Source of the DNA: Liolophura sinensis
Taxonomy: Eukaryota; Mollusca; Polyplacophora; Chitonida; Chitonidae
NCBI RefSeq assembly: GCF_032854445.1
Contig: NC_088305.1
Span: 27,058,628-27,122,627, forward strand
DNA length: 64,000 nt
Reading direction: 5' to 3'
In this document: piece by piece, positions 12,001-21,005 of the stretch
How positions within the stretch are numbered: position 1 is the first letter of the stretch
Layout: each line of letters starts with the position of its first letter
Translations under genes and position numbers: made by a program
The notes under the pieces: generated by a model
The model's input: only the letters and a program-made list of their open reading frames with translations
The model's database searches: none
What the model was told of the DNA's origin: nothing

Positions 12001-15000
12001 GAAAAAAAATTTAATGTTGCAGATTTTTTTAACCTGCAATATTTTCTTTGTTTATGCACGTGTGGAGATTATTTCTATGTTGGTTTATGACTAATGTTAA
12101 TGAGGGAATTATGTTTTTGATACAGCTATTGCAGACACTTTGACCTTTGACCTGACCCAGAGTCCAGGTTTAACCTTGAAGCGGAAAATGTTTGAGTGAG
12201 TACGAAGCCTATATTATGTGTGATGTACACTGTGTTATAACTGAGCAGTTGGGTGGTGGGGATTGGTGGTGAGGTGGGGTGGGGGATTGGTGATGAGAGG
12301 GTGGTAAAGATGGGGATGGGTGGTGAGTTTGGTGATGAGTGGTGGCGATTGGTGGCGAGTTTGGGGATGAGTGGTGAGGACTTTTGGTGAGGGTGCATCT
12401 GGTGGGATTGTGAAGGGTGATGAAGAGATTGGGATGATGGAGTGGTTGGGAGTTGGTGAGGTGGTGGAGTGGTTTCGGCGTGGGGGACTGTTTCTACATT
12501 CATGAGGCTTTTCTCTAGGATTGTGTTAATGACAATGTCTCTTTGTTTTTATCTTAACTCTGTTTGGCCTTTATGGCCCTGATGGGAAGATGCAGCAACT
12601 ACTCAAGACTGTGGATGTTTTTCCCGTTCAAACATGGAGGTGAAAACATTGCCTAAATAACATGGAAGTAAATACAAAACATGAGAGTTCATACAAATTC
12701 TTGACGGCCTCATAAGTGCAAAACCACGTTTTGTTGACATTCACAAGTTATATATGCTTACATACTATTATTTCTGGTTATTACCAGCCGTACTTCTCTG
12801 AATATCACCCAATGTTGTTCATTGCCCTATACCCTCCCATGTTATCTTTCACTGTGTCGGGATGTCCACAGTCTGGAATCAGACCTTCAACAAGCATGAT
12901 CACATGTCATGGTCACATGTTTGAATCCAGCTGCCCTGTGTCAGTTCTGGTCTTATGTCAGGAGGCTTTCCAGTTACCTGGACAAAAGTTAGTGGTTTAC
13001 ACCAAGCACTGCAGTCTGATCTTCCCATAAATCCGACGACTGTCCTATGAGCGAAAAATTTTTGCCTGGTCTTAAGAGTTCGTACATAAATGAAAACATA
13101 CATGTATTCTTGATGATTTGGAGGCTCTTTTATCATGGACCAAGGGGATCTGCTTGGCTGTTGATGACGGACCTGAAGTTTTATGGGGGATGATTTGCTG
13201 ATGATTTAAATTTGATGATCTTACGTGTATCTGAGATTGTATATTTTTTTCCAGCTCATTGAGAACCAGATGTCAAGGGTTGTTTGTGGATCAACAGGTA
13301 TGTGGCTTGTTCATTCGTGTATTTGATTTATGATTTATGCTGATCTCCATAATATTTCGTTTATTACAACCGATATATTCAAGTTTGGAGGAAACTAAGC
13401 GTATGCAGGTAGAACCCTGAAGATAGAACCCTCAAAGAGCAATCAAACAATGAAGCATTGAGAACGTCCTGACTGAAAGTAACAACTGAACCTGACCAAG
13501 GGCTGGATTTGAACCCTTACCTTTGAAATGTTATGAACACATGTTTACCTCTCAGTTATGAAGATCTGAATGCCAGTTTACATTGATAGACTTTAATCAA
13601 CCTTCAACAGCGGAGAGCTCTGCGTGATTGTAGAGTGTAATTACTGGGTAACGATTGGATAACAGTAGATCAGTCCAGGACAACACTGTGATACTTCCTC
13701 TCACCACCAAATAAAGAAGTCAAAGTTGTACAGGTGTGTTGATGATTGGTCCAGTCCAGTCAACAGACATGGCGACAGAATACTACAAGCTTATTGATCC
13801 AGGGCTTACATCAGATCACTTCTGTATGCTATTTCCAACAGAACGTTTGTAAATTGCTGTATCAGGCTCTATACAGATTCTAGCCTCATAGGTTCGTGTC
13901 TAAAAGTTGCATACAACACAATTATGTGTCTTAAATGGCTTAAAGGTTTTGCCCACAAAAGTCCATTAAAGTGGGTAAATAAATGTCACGAAATGTTATT
14001 TTTGGTGCTGAAACTTACAATTTTCAAGTAGAATGTCATGCCATGTTTCAAGCAAACTTCAAAACACCTTTCTGAAATCAACAGAACTTTCACAGTCAGA
14101 AACAATGGACAAATTAGTCATGGACAATTCATGGTTATTTAGAGTAAACCTGCAGGTATGACATAGTGACCTTTCCATGGAGGAGAAGGAAATTGGTTGT
14201 GATTGTCTGGTATAGCGGAATGTAAAGACATAATGCACATGTTACAACAGTCAAATAAAAACCAAATATACAGGGTGACTACATTTTGTTTTCAGATAAA
14301 TTCCCTAGATGTGGTTGTCTCCAATGTCTACAAAATCTTTCTACTGTTGGCGTTCAAGTTCCATGCCATGGTGAAGAAACTTCCCAGCAGGCATCGAGCC
14401 AATGATAATCCTGCATTCTTCCATGGTGGGAATATGTTTTTGTGACACATTAACATTATCAGTAACATTTAACATTAATAGTTCCCTTCTACTTTCGATA
14501 AACATTTAAATGAGATTTAAATGGATGACTTCAGCTGTTCCTTGTGTTTAATGGGTCAAACATTTCATTGTCTTCTAATTACACAGTTAAAATGTGGATG
14601 GTCGTGGTTTCTCCAGGATATGCCTGGTTTCCACCGTAATGCTAACCACTGTACTATAAGTGAAATATTCTTGAGTAGGTCGTAAAACACCAGTCAAATA
14701 GATGACAAGTATAGTACATTTATCCTGAGATACTGATGGTTGAACTGTGTCACTTCTTGGAACGATCTCTTTGCCAAGCTAAATGATTCCACCTGTAGCC
14801 TTTCATTACATGAAGCAGACTGTTCTGCAGCAGCTCTTCCTGCCCCATTTTCAGATTAAACTGAGAAAAATTTGTGTGCTTGTTGTCCGTGAGTCTATTG
14901 TTGAGTAGAAAAGCTGAAGACAAATAAATGAAAGATGTAAAATTGTGTAAAGATGTTAAGCAGTGGTATTATGTGCATAGAGTGGAAATTATAATATCGT

Positions 15001-18000
15001 AATTTTAGCTGTGACATAATTTTGGCCTTTACAATGGAGTTAGCCATCAATACTTCAGAAATGTCACTCCCCCTGTTCAGTGAGCCCTCAGTTAATCCTG
15101 AGTATCATTTGTTCCAGAGATTATTGTGGACTTGTCACCATATTTCTACTACCAGACAGGGCAGAAGATGAAACGGGTAAAGTAAACAGTGTTTCTCATG
15201 TATGTGGGAAGGTCTTCCAGCAACCTGCGGATGGTCGTGGGTTTCCCCCAGGCTTTGCCCGGTTTTCTCCCACCATAATGCTGGCCGCCGTCGTATAAGT
15301 GAAATATTCTTGAGTACGGAACAAAACACAAAACAAATAATTAAACAAACATGTATTCTTGGTATTTGTGTTGATCCAAAATCCAAACTTTATTATAACT
15401 TAATCCATCAAAGAGTACAATCTGTTAAAATGGTGGCTCTGGATATAGTTCTTAATGATCTTACCATTATAAACATTGGATTTTTTTACTTTCTGATGTT
15501 TGGCTTAGAAACCAGAAGAAGAAATAACTGTGTAAATAAGGAAGGGAAAAAAAAGGTTGATGGTGTGGTGACCATTTCTGTGACAGTTATCTTGATAAGC
15601 ATTGCATCATTCAAGTTGGTGTGATGTGGAGGCTTGTATGGTTTTCATGATCGCTTTTTAAAGGCTACTGTAATAAAATCTTTGGTTATGTTTTTCCATT
15701 TATAGCTGGATACAGATTCATCCTGGTGCCTCACCCTGAACTCTCTGAAATGGTAAGGGTAAAAAGCAAAGGAGTCACAGAAATCGTGCTTACTTTTGAA
15801 AAGTAAAACGTGCTGAATAAACAATTTCATATCCGTCAATGAACAATCCTGTTTTTAATGATAAGCTTGCTATCGCAGCACAATGCATTGGAGCACTGGA
15901 GCCTCTCGGCAACGCGGGTTGAAGTGCAGGTCGTGCTCTTTTCCGCTTTGGTAATACGTGGAATGTTAATGTAAGGTTGTGCGTCTGGCAGCAAGCTGTG
16001 CGGCGTCGTGGGTTGTTCTGGGTTCCCCGGCCCCTGGGCTGCCACTTTATTTTTGGTTACAGTTTTATAAAATATATAAGTGAAGCACATGTATTCTTGA
16101 GTACAGAGTGAAACGTCAATAAGTTCAGTAGGTTGCTGAAAACTAAAAGTCGATGCCTATCCACTTTGGGACGTCTTCATAAGCCTTATTAAGCAGTCTA
16201 CACATGTACAGTCATCGTTAAATATGGAAAACTCTGTCTTGAAACCGTGTATGAAAAAACGAAAGGCCCAAAAAGTGTCACAATCTTCATGTCCGAATAA
16301 GCATGGTTTATTTTTTGTAATAGTCAGATGCGTGAAGTAAAAACTAGTAATTCGAGAACTTTAACAAGCTGCAAGATATGCAGATACTTTATACAACAAA
16401 CACAGCATTAAAACAAGACTTTTTCATTTAGGTTGTGCTGTGAGGCTTTCCGTAACAAGTTGATCAATCACCAATCAGAATATTATCTTCTGCTGAAAAC
16501 CTTAAGAAAGGAACAGAAGACGTTGAAGATGGGCTTGGTAAGTTCTGTCTCTCTGGCGATGAGTATCAATCTCTTCTGCTTTTCTTTCAGCTTGCAGAAA
16601 TATTTATTTATTTATTTATTTATTTGATTGGTTTATTTATTTGATTACTCAAGAATATTTCACTTATACGACGCGGCCAGCATTATGGTGGGTGGGAAAT
16701 CGGGCAGAGCTCGGATAAAACCCACGACCATCCGCAGGTTGCTGTGAGACCTTCCAAAGTACTGCTGGAGAGGAAGCCAGTATGAGCTCACAGCATCCGC
16801 ATTGGTGAGAGGCTCCTGGGTCATCACGCTGCGCTAGCGCGCTAACCAACTGAGCCAGGGAAGTCCGGTTCCAGAAATAGATTGTTACAGTAAAATAAGA
16901 ACCTGAAGAGAGGGGAGCTGGTTTTGAAAAGATTATACATGTATTTTCATTTCTTCTCTGTGGACAAAGAGGTTATTTTGATTTTTTTGATCTAGCACAA
17001 AAGGTAGATACACCCTGAACACACCCAAATGACCATGACATCCATGCATCCAGGTGATCACCTTTTGACAGGTTATTATATTATTTGTCCGAACAAAATA
17101 TACATGCATCATGGCATTTATGAGCTTTCGGCCACAACTTCTGCCATTATTGCAAGTCATTATCTCGAGTAGTTCCAATTCGTTTTCGTCCATTATTTGA
17201 TATTTAACCTCCTAGCCTTTGTACGAACACACCACTTTGTTTGCATATGTATAGTCATTGTTTCCTTCATGCGAAACCTGTTTGTATATATTGTGCATAA
17301 CACTGTTCTCCCGCCCAAGCTCATAAATATGTCACCACCACGTACAAAGTTGTCAGAATAGTCCTATGTGTTTTGGTTTGAGTTAAACCTCTCCATAGTA
17401 GTGTGTAATAATTATATACGCTAGTAATCCCAGTATTAGCCCGTACGCTGTAAATATAAGCGTTGACATGTTTCGCGTTCAATCCCTACCAAGGGCACGT
17501 GAAGTATCTGGAATGAACCAGTGCCCGCCCAGCGTTTGGTAATCACTGCCTTATACCATTGAATCCTGATTCTGAGTCTTGTATGTGCAGCTGGCCGTGT
17601 GGTCTAGATTGTTTTTGACTAGATTGACTAGATTTGGCTTTGGATGTCTTGTGTTCTAATCTGTCTGTCCTGTCCCTAATTGGAGGGCAGCTGTAGGTCA
17701 AATGGTTCTTCAGATACGTGGCAAAATGTTCAGATTTCCCCCACCCCACCCCACCCCACCCCCACCCTCACAGGCTTTGTGAAATTTTCTCGCGTTAGAA
17801 CCTCTCTAAGAGATCGTATATGGTACATGTTCTTACCTACAATGTGAAAACGCCAAACAGAGTTCGATAAATTTTCACATCTCAAACGACTTATTTAAGT
17901 TGACCAATGAAAACATTTTGTTCACACGTCGAGCGCTATTCCAGCCATTATGGATTTGGGTGGTATCACATAAGGCGATTTTAATTATGGGGTACATTTG

Positions 18001-18249
18001 CCCTTATTTTACTTCCTGGGCGTTTGATTGAGTTAACAACCTAAAACATGTTGTAAGTCTTTCTAGGACAAATTCAAGACGCGAATGGGAACCAAAAAAT
18101 GTCAAATTATGGAGAAGGTTATGATCGTATGACTTGCCGTTGCTAATAGAATTGTTTTTTTTCTTTTCCAGAGCCAAGATGAAAAAACGGCGGTTTTTGA
18201 CAGCCTTGTCAGCAGATTTCCACCCGAGTTCTTAGACATTCAAAATTAA
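1..18249 (+). CDS. TERT: Telomerase reverse transcriptase, 3' portion (18 exons; 5' end outside window)
   Basis: TERT is the catalytic subunit of telomerase; it copies the RNA template onto chromosome ends in the nucleus. Exons: 1-86, 3102-3139, 4284-4421, 5284-5340, 5944-6047, 7504-7597, 8350-8529, 8803-8877, 9677-9887, 10466-10564, 11420-11500, 12126-12195, 13255-13297, 14296-14425, 15118-15176, 15706-15752, 16432-16537, 18172-18249. All junctions are GT-AG and the phases join into one 564-residue frame ending in TAA. Seen in order: FFYRKAVW, the entry to the RT domain; motif 1/2 LRFLPKNASLRLIVNM; motif A VDVKDCYDSI; an IFD-like insert (exons 7-8); motif B' GISQGSVISSLLC; motif C MVDDWLFVTP, whose VDD is typical of TERT; motif D; motif E PWCGLL; and the C-terminal extension, including WLCCEAF. 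The upstream exons (TEN, TRBD) are not in the window. Identification is firm; individual exon edges are inferred from splice consensus and phase. Confidence 0.96.
84..963 (+). repeat. 126-bp tandem array starting at the TERT exon w1 donor (~7 copies)
   Basis: Copies begin near 87, 209, 336, 462, 588, 714 and 840. Each starts with a donor-like GAG|GTGAGTGG and ends with CAGTTTTTCAGATTGACYTC, so each also has an acceptor-like CAG just before the next donor. The period is a multiple of 3, which makes long but meaningless open frames. The first unit starts exactly where exon w1 ends. Confidence 0.95.
964..1258. other. TERT intron spacer with no recognised feature
   Basis: Unique-looking intronic sequence between the 126-bp and 47-bp arrays. 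No exon, SINE or ORF of note is visible. Confidence 0.6.
1259..1748 (-). repeat. 47-bp tandem array, left arm of an inverted pair (~10 copies)
   Basis: Unit core CCACCAGGAGGAATACACC plus CACTCTGATTTCCTCCACCC, the reverse complement of the unit at 2032-3046. Copies differ by a few substitutions. Confidence 0.95.
1749..2031. other. Spacer between inverted 47-bp arrays
   Basis: About 285 bases of AT-rich sequence with no convincing ORF. It would form the loop if the flanking arrays pair. Confidence 0.6.
2032..3046 (+). repeat. 47-bp tandem array, right arm of an inverted pair (~21 copies)
   Basis: Unit core GGTGGTCAGTGGGTGGAGGA then AATCAGAGTGTCCAGTGTAA. Two main variants alternate (AGAGTGTCCAGTGTAA and AGACTGTCCAAAGTAA). 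It ends about 55 bases before TERT exon w2. Confidence 0.95.
3102..3139 (+). CDS. TERT: TERT exon w2 (38 nt)
   Basis: A short exon between TTTTACAG and GTAAAG. It enters in phase 1 and leaves in phase 0, coding AYLKTGMFSYVSG. It was chosen because it restores the frame between w1 and w3 and supplies the spacer found before motif 1 in TERT proteins. Similarity is weak; the call rests on splice sites, phase and position. Confidence 0.75.
3482..3660 (+). repeat. SINE-like fragment (family D)
   Basis: Contains GAAGTCAGGAGG, GTCAGGTACTTGG and a tail GAAAAATTATTGATCACAAC, similar to stretches near 12.9-13.1 kb and 37.6 kb. The ends are not defined. Confidence 0.4.
3945..4252 (+). mobile_element. 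tRNA-derived SINE, family B
   Basis: Head GGTTAGAGCGTCCACC resembles a tRNA D-arm. The body has CTTGGTGCTCAGCACTGAG and AACAGGACTGGTTGGCC. The tail is GACTGGAAAATTGCTATTAA then GTACGACGTTAAATCC. Related copies lie at 7725, 45752 (-), 50250 and 63705. Confidence 0.7.
4284..4421 (+). CDS. TERT: TERT exon w3, motifs 1 and 2
   Basis: 46 codons between GCGTTTAG and GTACTT. Contains LRFLPKNASLRLIVNM, matching the TERT motif 1/2 block (FIPK...LRPIVNM). The Lys of motif 1 and Arg of motif 2 are kept; the usual Pro after that Arg reads Leu. Confidence 0.93.
4613..4853 (-). mobile_element. tRNA-derived SINE, family A, with target-site duplication
   Basis: On the - strand it reads GGCCTCC...GCTCAGTTGGTTAGCGC (box A-like), GTGAGTTTAAGTCCAGCTC (box B-like), a conserved body and a TTGATT/AAATAAATAA tail. 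It is flanked by 12-base direct repeats CAGAAAGTTTTT at 4601-4612 and 4854-4865. Confidence 0.88.
5284..5340 (+). CDS. TERT: TERT exon w4
   Basis: 19 codons in phase 0 between TTTCTAG and GTGGGA, reading DLSVNAQLADVFQVLKFEK. This matches the helix containing LFSVLNYE in vertebrate TERT, just after motif 2. Confidence 0.9.
5944..6047 (+). CDS. TERT: TERT exon w5
   Basis: Codes LRKPSIVGMSVFGVDDIYAR and on to KYFILSR, matching the G-x-SV-x-G-x-DD-I segment that precedes motif A in TERT. Acceptor CTTCAG, donor GTGAGG, leaving in phase 2. Confidence 0.94.
6744..7008 (-). mobile_element. SINE family A with 13-bp target-site duplication
   Basis: Full-length copy in the TERT w5-w6 intron, flanked by GAATACAATTATA at 6731-6743 and 7009-7021. 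The duplication shows insertion by target-primed reverse transcription. Confidence 0.9.
7504..7597 (+). CDS. TERT: TERT exon w6, motif A
   Basis: Codes PLYFVSVDVKDCYDSINQQK. The VD is the first catalytic Asp of the polymerase site, and Y-D-S-I matches Y-D-T-I of other TERTs. Acceptor CTTCAG, donor GTACAT. Confidence 0.95.
7725..8000 (+). mobile_element. SINE family B (5' diverged)
   Basis: Body CTTGGCACTCAGCACTCAGA, GGTGTCTTCAGCATGATACTTCAG-type segment, and tail GACTGAAAAATTGCTAATAC ending in CATTCATTCATTCATA. Confidence 0.7.
8350..8529 (+). CDS. TERT: TERT exon w7, insertion in fingers domain
   Basis: 60 codons in phase 0 starting SDEEEYIIRRYVKVV, which matches the YCVRRYAVV block after motif A. 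The rest is the variable IFD region, ending AVIVDQ (compare AVVIEQ). Acceptor TTTCAG, donor GTAACA. Confidence 0.92.
8803..8877 (+). CDS. TERT: TERT exon w8
   Basis: 25 codons in phase 0, ILHRHITPDEFLQKLAAHLF and NNIIQ. It fills the segment between the IFD and motif B' (compare LRFMCHHAVRI). Acceptor TTTCAG, donor GTGATT. Confidence 0.88.
9150..9428 (+). mobile_element. Degenerate SINE family A
   Basis: Recognisable GTTCAGGTCCAGCTCATGCT, GCCGTCGTATAAATGAAATA and AATCAAATAAATAAA tail. The head is strongly diverged. Confidence 0.65.
9677..9887 (+). CDS. TERT: TERT exon w9, motifs B' and C
   Basis: Carries motif B' (KTGISQGSVISSLLCS) and motif C (RMVDDWLFVTP) at window residues 266-311. VDD at 305-307 supplies the second and third catalytic Asp. 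The usual IPQGS reads ISQGS. Acceptor TTTCAG, donor GTATTG, leaving in phase 1. Confidence 0.97.
10466..10564 (+). CDS. TERT: TERT exon w10, motif D
   Basis: Codes GIPEYNCYINTEKTLTNF, equal to the VPEYGC...NLRKTVVNF motif D block. Acceptor TTTACAG, donor GTGAGA, leaving in phase 1. Confidence 0.95.
11420..11500 (+). CDS. TERT: TERT exon w11, motif E
   Basis: Codes ELFPWCGLLFDTDNLSVTV and DYSRYPGL. The WCG of motif E (primer grip) and the D-Y-S-x-Y that follows are typical of TERT. Acceptor CTGTAG, donor GTAAGT, leaving in phase 1. Confidence 0.96.
11634..11898 (+). mobile_element. SINE family A, best-preserved copy, with 14-bp target-site duplication
   Basis: Starts GGGGCCTCCGTGGCTCAGTC, with GATTAGCGCGCTAGCGCAGC, GAGTTCAAGTCCAGCTCATG (box B-like) and a tail AATCAAATAAATAAATAAAT. 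It is flanked by ATATAAAGACAGTA at 11620-11633 and 11899-11912. Use this copy as the family reference. Confidence 0.92.
12126..12195 (+). CDS. TERT: TERT exon w12, start of C-terminal extension
   Basis: Codes SIADTLTFDLTQSPGLTLKR and KMF, matching the SLTFNRGF...RRKLF block. Acceptor GATACAG, donor GTGAGT, leaving in phase 2. A G-rich tract starts about 50 bases into the following intron. Confidence 0.93.
12240..12485 (+). repeat. G-rich GGTGG/GATGAG low-complexity tract
   Basis: Irregular runs of GGTGGTGGGGATTGG, GGTGAGGTGGGGTGGGGG and GATGAGTGGTGG in the intron after TERT exon w12. The opposite strand looks like a Pro/His/Ser-rich ORF, which is an artefact of composition. Confidence 0.85.
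12890..13110 (+). repeat. SINE-like fragment (family D)
   Basis: Contains CACATGTTTGAATCCAGCTG (box B-like), TTATGTCAGGAGG, CAGTTACCTGG and a GAGCGAAAAATTTTTGCC tail, resembling the element at 3482. Boundaries are uncertain. Confidence 0.45.
13255..13297 (+). CDS. TERT: TERT exon w13 (43 nt)
   Basis: Codes SLRTRCQGLFVDQQ, matching LRLKCHSLFLDLQ of the C-terminal extension. Acceptor TTTTCCAG, donor GTATGT. Confidence 0.92.
14296..14425 (+). CDS. TERT: TERT exon w14
   Basis: Codes INSLDVVVSNVYKIFLLLAF and on through KFHAMVKKLP and NPAFFH. This matches [24 protein letters not shown], one of the best-conserved C-terminal blocks. Acceptor TTTTCAG, donor GTGGGA, leaving in phase 1. Confidence 0.96.
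14596..14702 (+). mobile_element. SINE family A 3' fragment
   Basis: Diverged 3' half: TGGATGGTCGTGG, AAGTGAAATATTCTTGAGTA, CGTAAAACACCAGTCAAATA. Confidence 0.65.
15118..15176 (+). CDS. TERT: TERT exon w15
   Basis: Codes EIIVDLSPYFYYQTGQKMKR. It takes the place of the ISDTASLCYSILKAKN helix. A SINE 3' half begins about 20 bases downstream of the donor GTAAAG. Confidence 0.87.
15197..15350 (+). mobile_element. SINE family A 3' half
   Basis: Begins at TATGTGGGAAGGTCTTCCAG and runs through GTATAAGTGAAATATTCTTG to an A/T-rich tail. It lies about 20 bases beyond the donor of TERT exon w15. Confidence 0.8.
15706..15752 (+). CDS. TERT: TERT exon w16 (47 nt)
   Basis: Codes LDTDSSWCLTLNSLK plus two bases of the W that opens WLCCEAF. 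It was chosen because splicing to w17 recreates the conserved W-L-C block. Acceptor TTTATAG, donor GTAAGG. Confidence 0.85.
15895..16125 (+). mobile_element. Highly degenerate SINE family A
   Basis: Only scattered matches remain (GCAGCAAGCTGTGCGG, GTCGTGGGTTGTTC, ATTCTTGAGTACAGAGTG). Confidence 0.45.
16432..16537 (+). CDS. TERT: TERT exon w17
   Basis: Codes LCCEAFRNKLINHQSEYYLL and KTLRKEQKTLKMGL, matching the LCHQAFLLKLTRHR...LLGSLRTAQ helix pair. Acceptor CATTTAG, donor GTAAGT. Confidence 0.93.
16601..16866 (-). mobile_element. SINE family A
   Basis: Inverted copy with a TTATTTATTTATTTATTTGA start (tail on the - strand) and GCGCTAACCAACTGAGCCAG head, in the last TERT intron. CAGAAATA occurs at both edges and may be a short target duplication. 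Confidence 0.85.
17730..17770 (+). repeat. (CCCCA)n tract
   Basis: Runs of CCCCACCCCACCCCACCCC in the last TERT intron, giving four or more G-runs on the - strand. Confidence 0.9.
18172..18249 (+). CDS. TERT: TERT terminal coding exon
   Basis: Codes SQDEKTAVFDSLVSRFPPEF and LDIQN, then TAA. It corresponds to the LPSDFKTILD end of vertebrate TERT. Acceptor TTTTCCAG. No canonical AATAAA lies close behind; an ATTAAA overlaps the stop and is too close to be a convincing signal. Confidence 0.93.
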   Translation, partial: SQDEKTAVFDSLVSRFPPEFLDIQN

Positions 18250-18312
18250 AAGTGGTAGTAGAAAATCGAACACCGACAGAGCAAGCCAGTCATTAAATGA
18301 CTGGTTTGTGAA

Positions 18313-18540
18313 TAGTTCACTTATTCATTTGATGGCCGTCAGCTTTATTGTGAGAGGAAACCGGTCAGAGCCCGGGGAAACCCACAACCATCCGCAGGTT
18401 GCCGACAGACCCTCCCACGTACAGCCAGATAGGAAGCCAGCATGAGCTAGAATTGAACTCACAGCGACCGCATTGGTGAGAGGCTCCTGGGTCATTATGC
18501 TGCGCGTAGCGCTCTAACCAACAGAACCACAGAGGCCCCC
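18313..18540 (-). mobile_element. SINE family A (3' end lost)
   Basis: Inverted copy with a body GGCCGTCAGCTTTATTGTGA and head ACCACAGAGGCCCC, lying just past the TERT stop. Confidence 0.75.
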
Positions 18541-18727
18541 AAAAGAATTTAGAAATGGATTGAAATACGTTTACGAAATGTGACACTTTATCAAAAAAAA
18601 AAAAGCCTACTACAAGTCATCGTTATCCATCAGTGTTTCCCTAATTCATCTTTGATGGTATATTTCGTCTTTTTTAAGCTCTTGTAAAAGCAATATTGCA
18701 TCTTAAACGTGGGTTAGTTTTCACCCC
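18541..18727. other. TERT downstream spacer
   Basis: Short unremarkable sequence with an A-run at 18594. No poly(A) signal could be assigned to TERT with confidence. Confidence 0.4.
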
Positions 18728-18943
18728 AAACCTCACTCCAATGTGGTCGCTGTGACTTCACGTTCAGTTGAAGCAGATTTCCTCTTCGGCTGTACGTGGG
18801 AAGGTCTGTCAGCAGCCTGTGGATGGCCATGGGTTTCCCCCGGGCTCTGCCTGGATTCCTCTCACCATAAATGTTGACTGCCGTCGTATCAGTGAAATAT
18901 TTTGAGTACGGCGTAAAACACCAGTCAGATAAATAAATAAATT
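18728..18943 (+). mobile_element. SINE family A (5' truncated)
   Basis: Starts near CCAATGTGGTCGCTGTGAC and ends AGTCAGATAAATAAATAAAT. Confidence 0.75.
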
Positions 18944-19983
18944 TGGGCTCTTGCAACTGACCGTTTTGCCAAGATGAAGGTTCTTGTTCCATTATTTGTT
19001 GTCACTATCTTATCCATGGTAAATCCATGATTCGTGACCCTTTTTTGTAACGAAGACTTCCAGATAGAGTATAAACATCAAACGTCTTCAAATAGGGAAA
19101 CTAAGGTCAAGTATAGGATAGCATTTCAAAGTAACCTATGGTTCAGTTCGAGGAAAGAACAAAAACATTAGAAATGAACGACTTATTTTTCCTATTTTGG
19201 GGTACACATGCACATTCCAAGGGAAAAGCCTCGTGTCTTATTAAAGTTGTTTTATAGCGCTTACCTTAGTAACATGTATTTTATGAGCGAAAGATAAACG
19301 ATATTGCAGTGCCTTATGGCGAAAATGTTTCTTGGGAGTATGGCGACATGTGATATTTGTAGGACATACCGCAAATGACAGATTTAGTAATCCGAGAAAC
19401 TCAAATGATTTGATGTCGTGACATTTTTGTGTCAGGTTGTTTGTAAATAATTATTGTTATTAGAGAGTAAAGAAGAGTCTGTTGTTGGAGATAACATTGT
19501 ATTGGCCTGGGCCAGATTGATGCTCTTAAGTTTGCGCAGTTATCATGGCCACCTTACTAGCCTTTTGTAGGTTGACACCAATAAACTTACTCAAGTCCAG
19601 AAATGCAGGGGGAAAGAACATTGTTCTGCACCTTTGTTGTTTTTTAATTTCTCTATGAGGCTGGCTTTTCACAACAAGTACCGTAGAATACTAGATAATT
19701 TAGTACATTCCTTATAATTAGTCGGAGATTTGTCTAGCGTTAGGTTTGGAAAAATTTTGTTCGGTTAAGGATGGCCTCAAACCAACGCCAGGGCGCGCTT
19801 TATTTAAAAACCCGATGCCGTTAGCCGCATGTCACGGTTCGCTATAAGAATCACCAAGGAATCTCGGGACCATGCAACCCTAGGATATTACCTGTCGACT
19901 TTATCTTTGCAATAAATCGACAGACGAAAAGTTGAGGAACATAAGTTTCTACACACTTAAGGGTGTGGAGACGTATTTGATGG
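18944..19983. other. TERT-DHRS11 intergenic sequence, no gene seen
   Basis: AT-rich unique sequence. Six-frame reading gives no long ORF and I recognise no repeat. Confidence 0.6.
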
Positions 19984-20120
19984 TAAGTGGGAAGGTCTGT
20001 CAGCAACCTGCGGATGGTCGTGGGTTTCCCCCGGGCTCCGCCAGGTTTTCTCCCACCATAATGCTGGCCGCCGTCGTATAAGTGAAATATTCTTGAGTAC
20101 GGCGTAAAACCCTAATCAAA
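19984..20120 (+). mobile_element. SINE family A 3' half
   Basis: AAGTGGGAAGGTCTGTCAGC through GGCCGCCGTCGTATAAGTGA to ACGGCGTAAAACCC. The 5' half is missing. Confidence 0.8.
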
Positions 20121-20744
20121 ACAAAAAACCGTATTTGATGGTTTTGTTTCAAAAGTCGTGACCATCTACCATGGCAACCACACTAGGGTTTTAAAATTAA
20201 TTTAATTCCAGAGCAATCCCGGTTTCCTTGTTTATAAATGTCTGTTGTGGTTGACGATTTGTACACAAATGCGTGATAAGACATCTGGTTTCACCGCTCT
20301 TCCTGCAAGCTTTAGAGTAAACATAATACTGATCAGAGCTAAGCCAACAGTTATACCAGCGACAAAGTCCTCAGTTATATCAGCGTGTGACGTGGGTATA
20401 TACGACCTGATATTTGGTCGAGAAGAATTTCTTTCTCGTGAAACTGTGAAAACTGATCTTATCGACGATTACCCGCAACAGATATTTCCTCCCAGGAATG
20501 ATTGGATTAATTCGTGTATCTGGCTCCATGCCTTCGTCACTGGCCCAGTTTAATGTGACTCTATGACGGGCATGGCATAGCGCCTCAAGGATTTTGCACA
20601 TATGCAGGTGTAGTTATCTTAATTTATTTATTGATGGATTCATTCGTTAATTGATTGATTTATTTAGTTAGTTATTTCATTGATGTTTTACACCGCATTT
20701 GAGAAAATTTCGCTGACAGTCTTACTTCTGTAGGGAGGGCGGGG

Positions 20745-21005
20745 GGGCTCCGCGGTTCAGTTGGTTAGCGCGCTAGCGTAGCGTAATGACCCAGGAACCG
20801 CTCACCAATGCGGTTTCTGTGACTTCAAGTCCAGCTCATGCTGGCATCCTCTCCGGCCGTACATGGGAAGGTCTTGCAGCAACCTGCGGATGGTCGTGGA
20901 TTTCCCAAGGCTCTACCCGGTTTCCTCCAACCATAATGCTGGCCGCCGTCGTATAAGTGAAATATTCTTGAGTACGGCGTAAAACACCAATCAAATAGAT
21001 AAATA
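20745..21005 (+). mobile_element. SINE family A, near full length
   Basis: Head GGCTCCGCGGTTCAGTTGGT then TAGCGCGCTAGCG; tail AATCAAATAGATAAATA. Well preserved. Confidence 0.85.

Noticed and set aside
12126-12503. 125-codon Pro/His/Ser-rich ORF on the - strand
   Set aside because: Antisense of TERT exon w12 and a G-rich intronic tract; pure composition effect.
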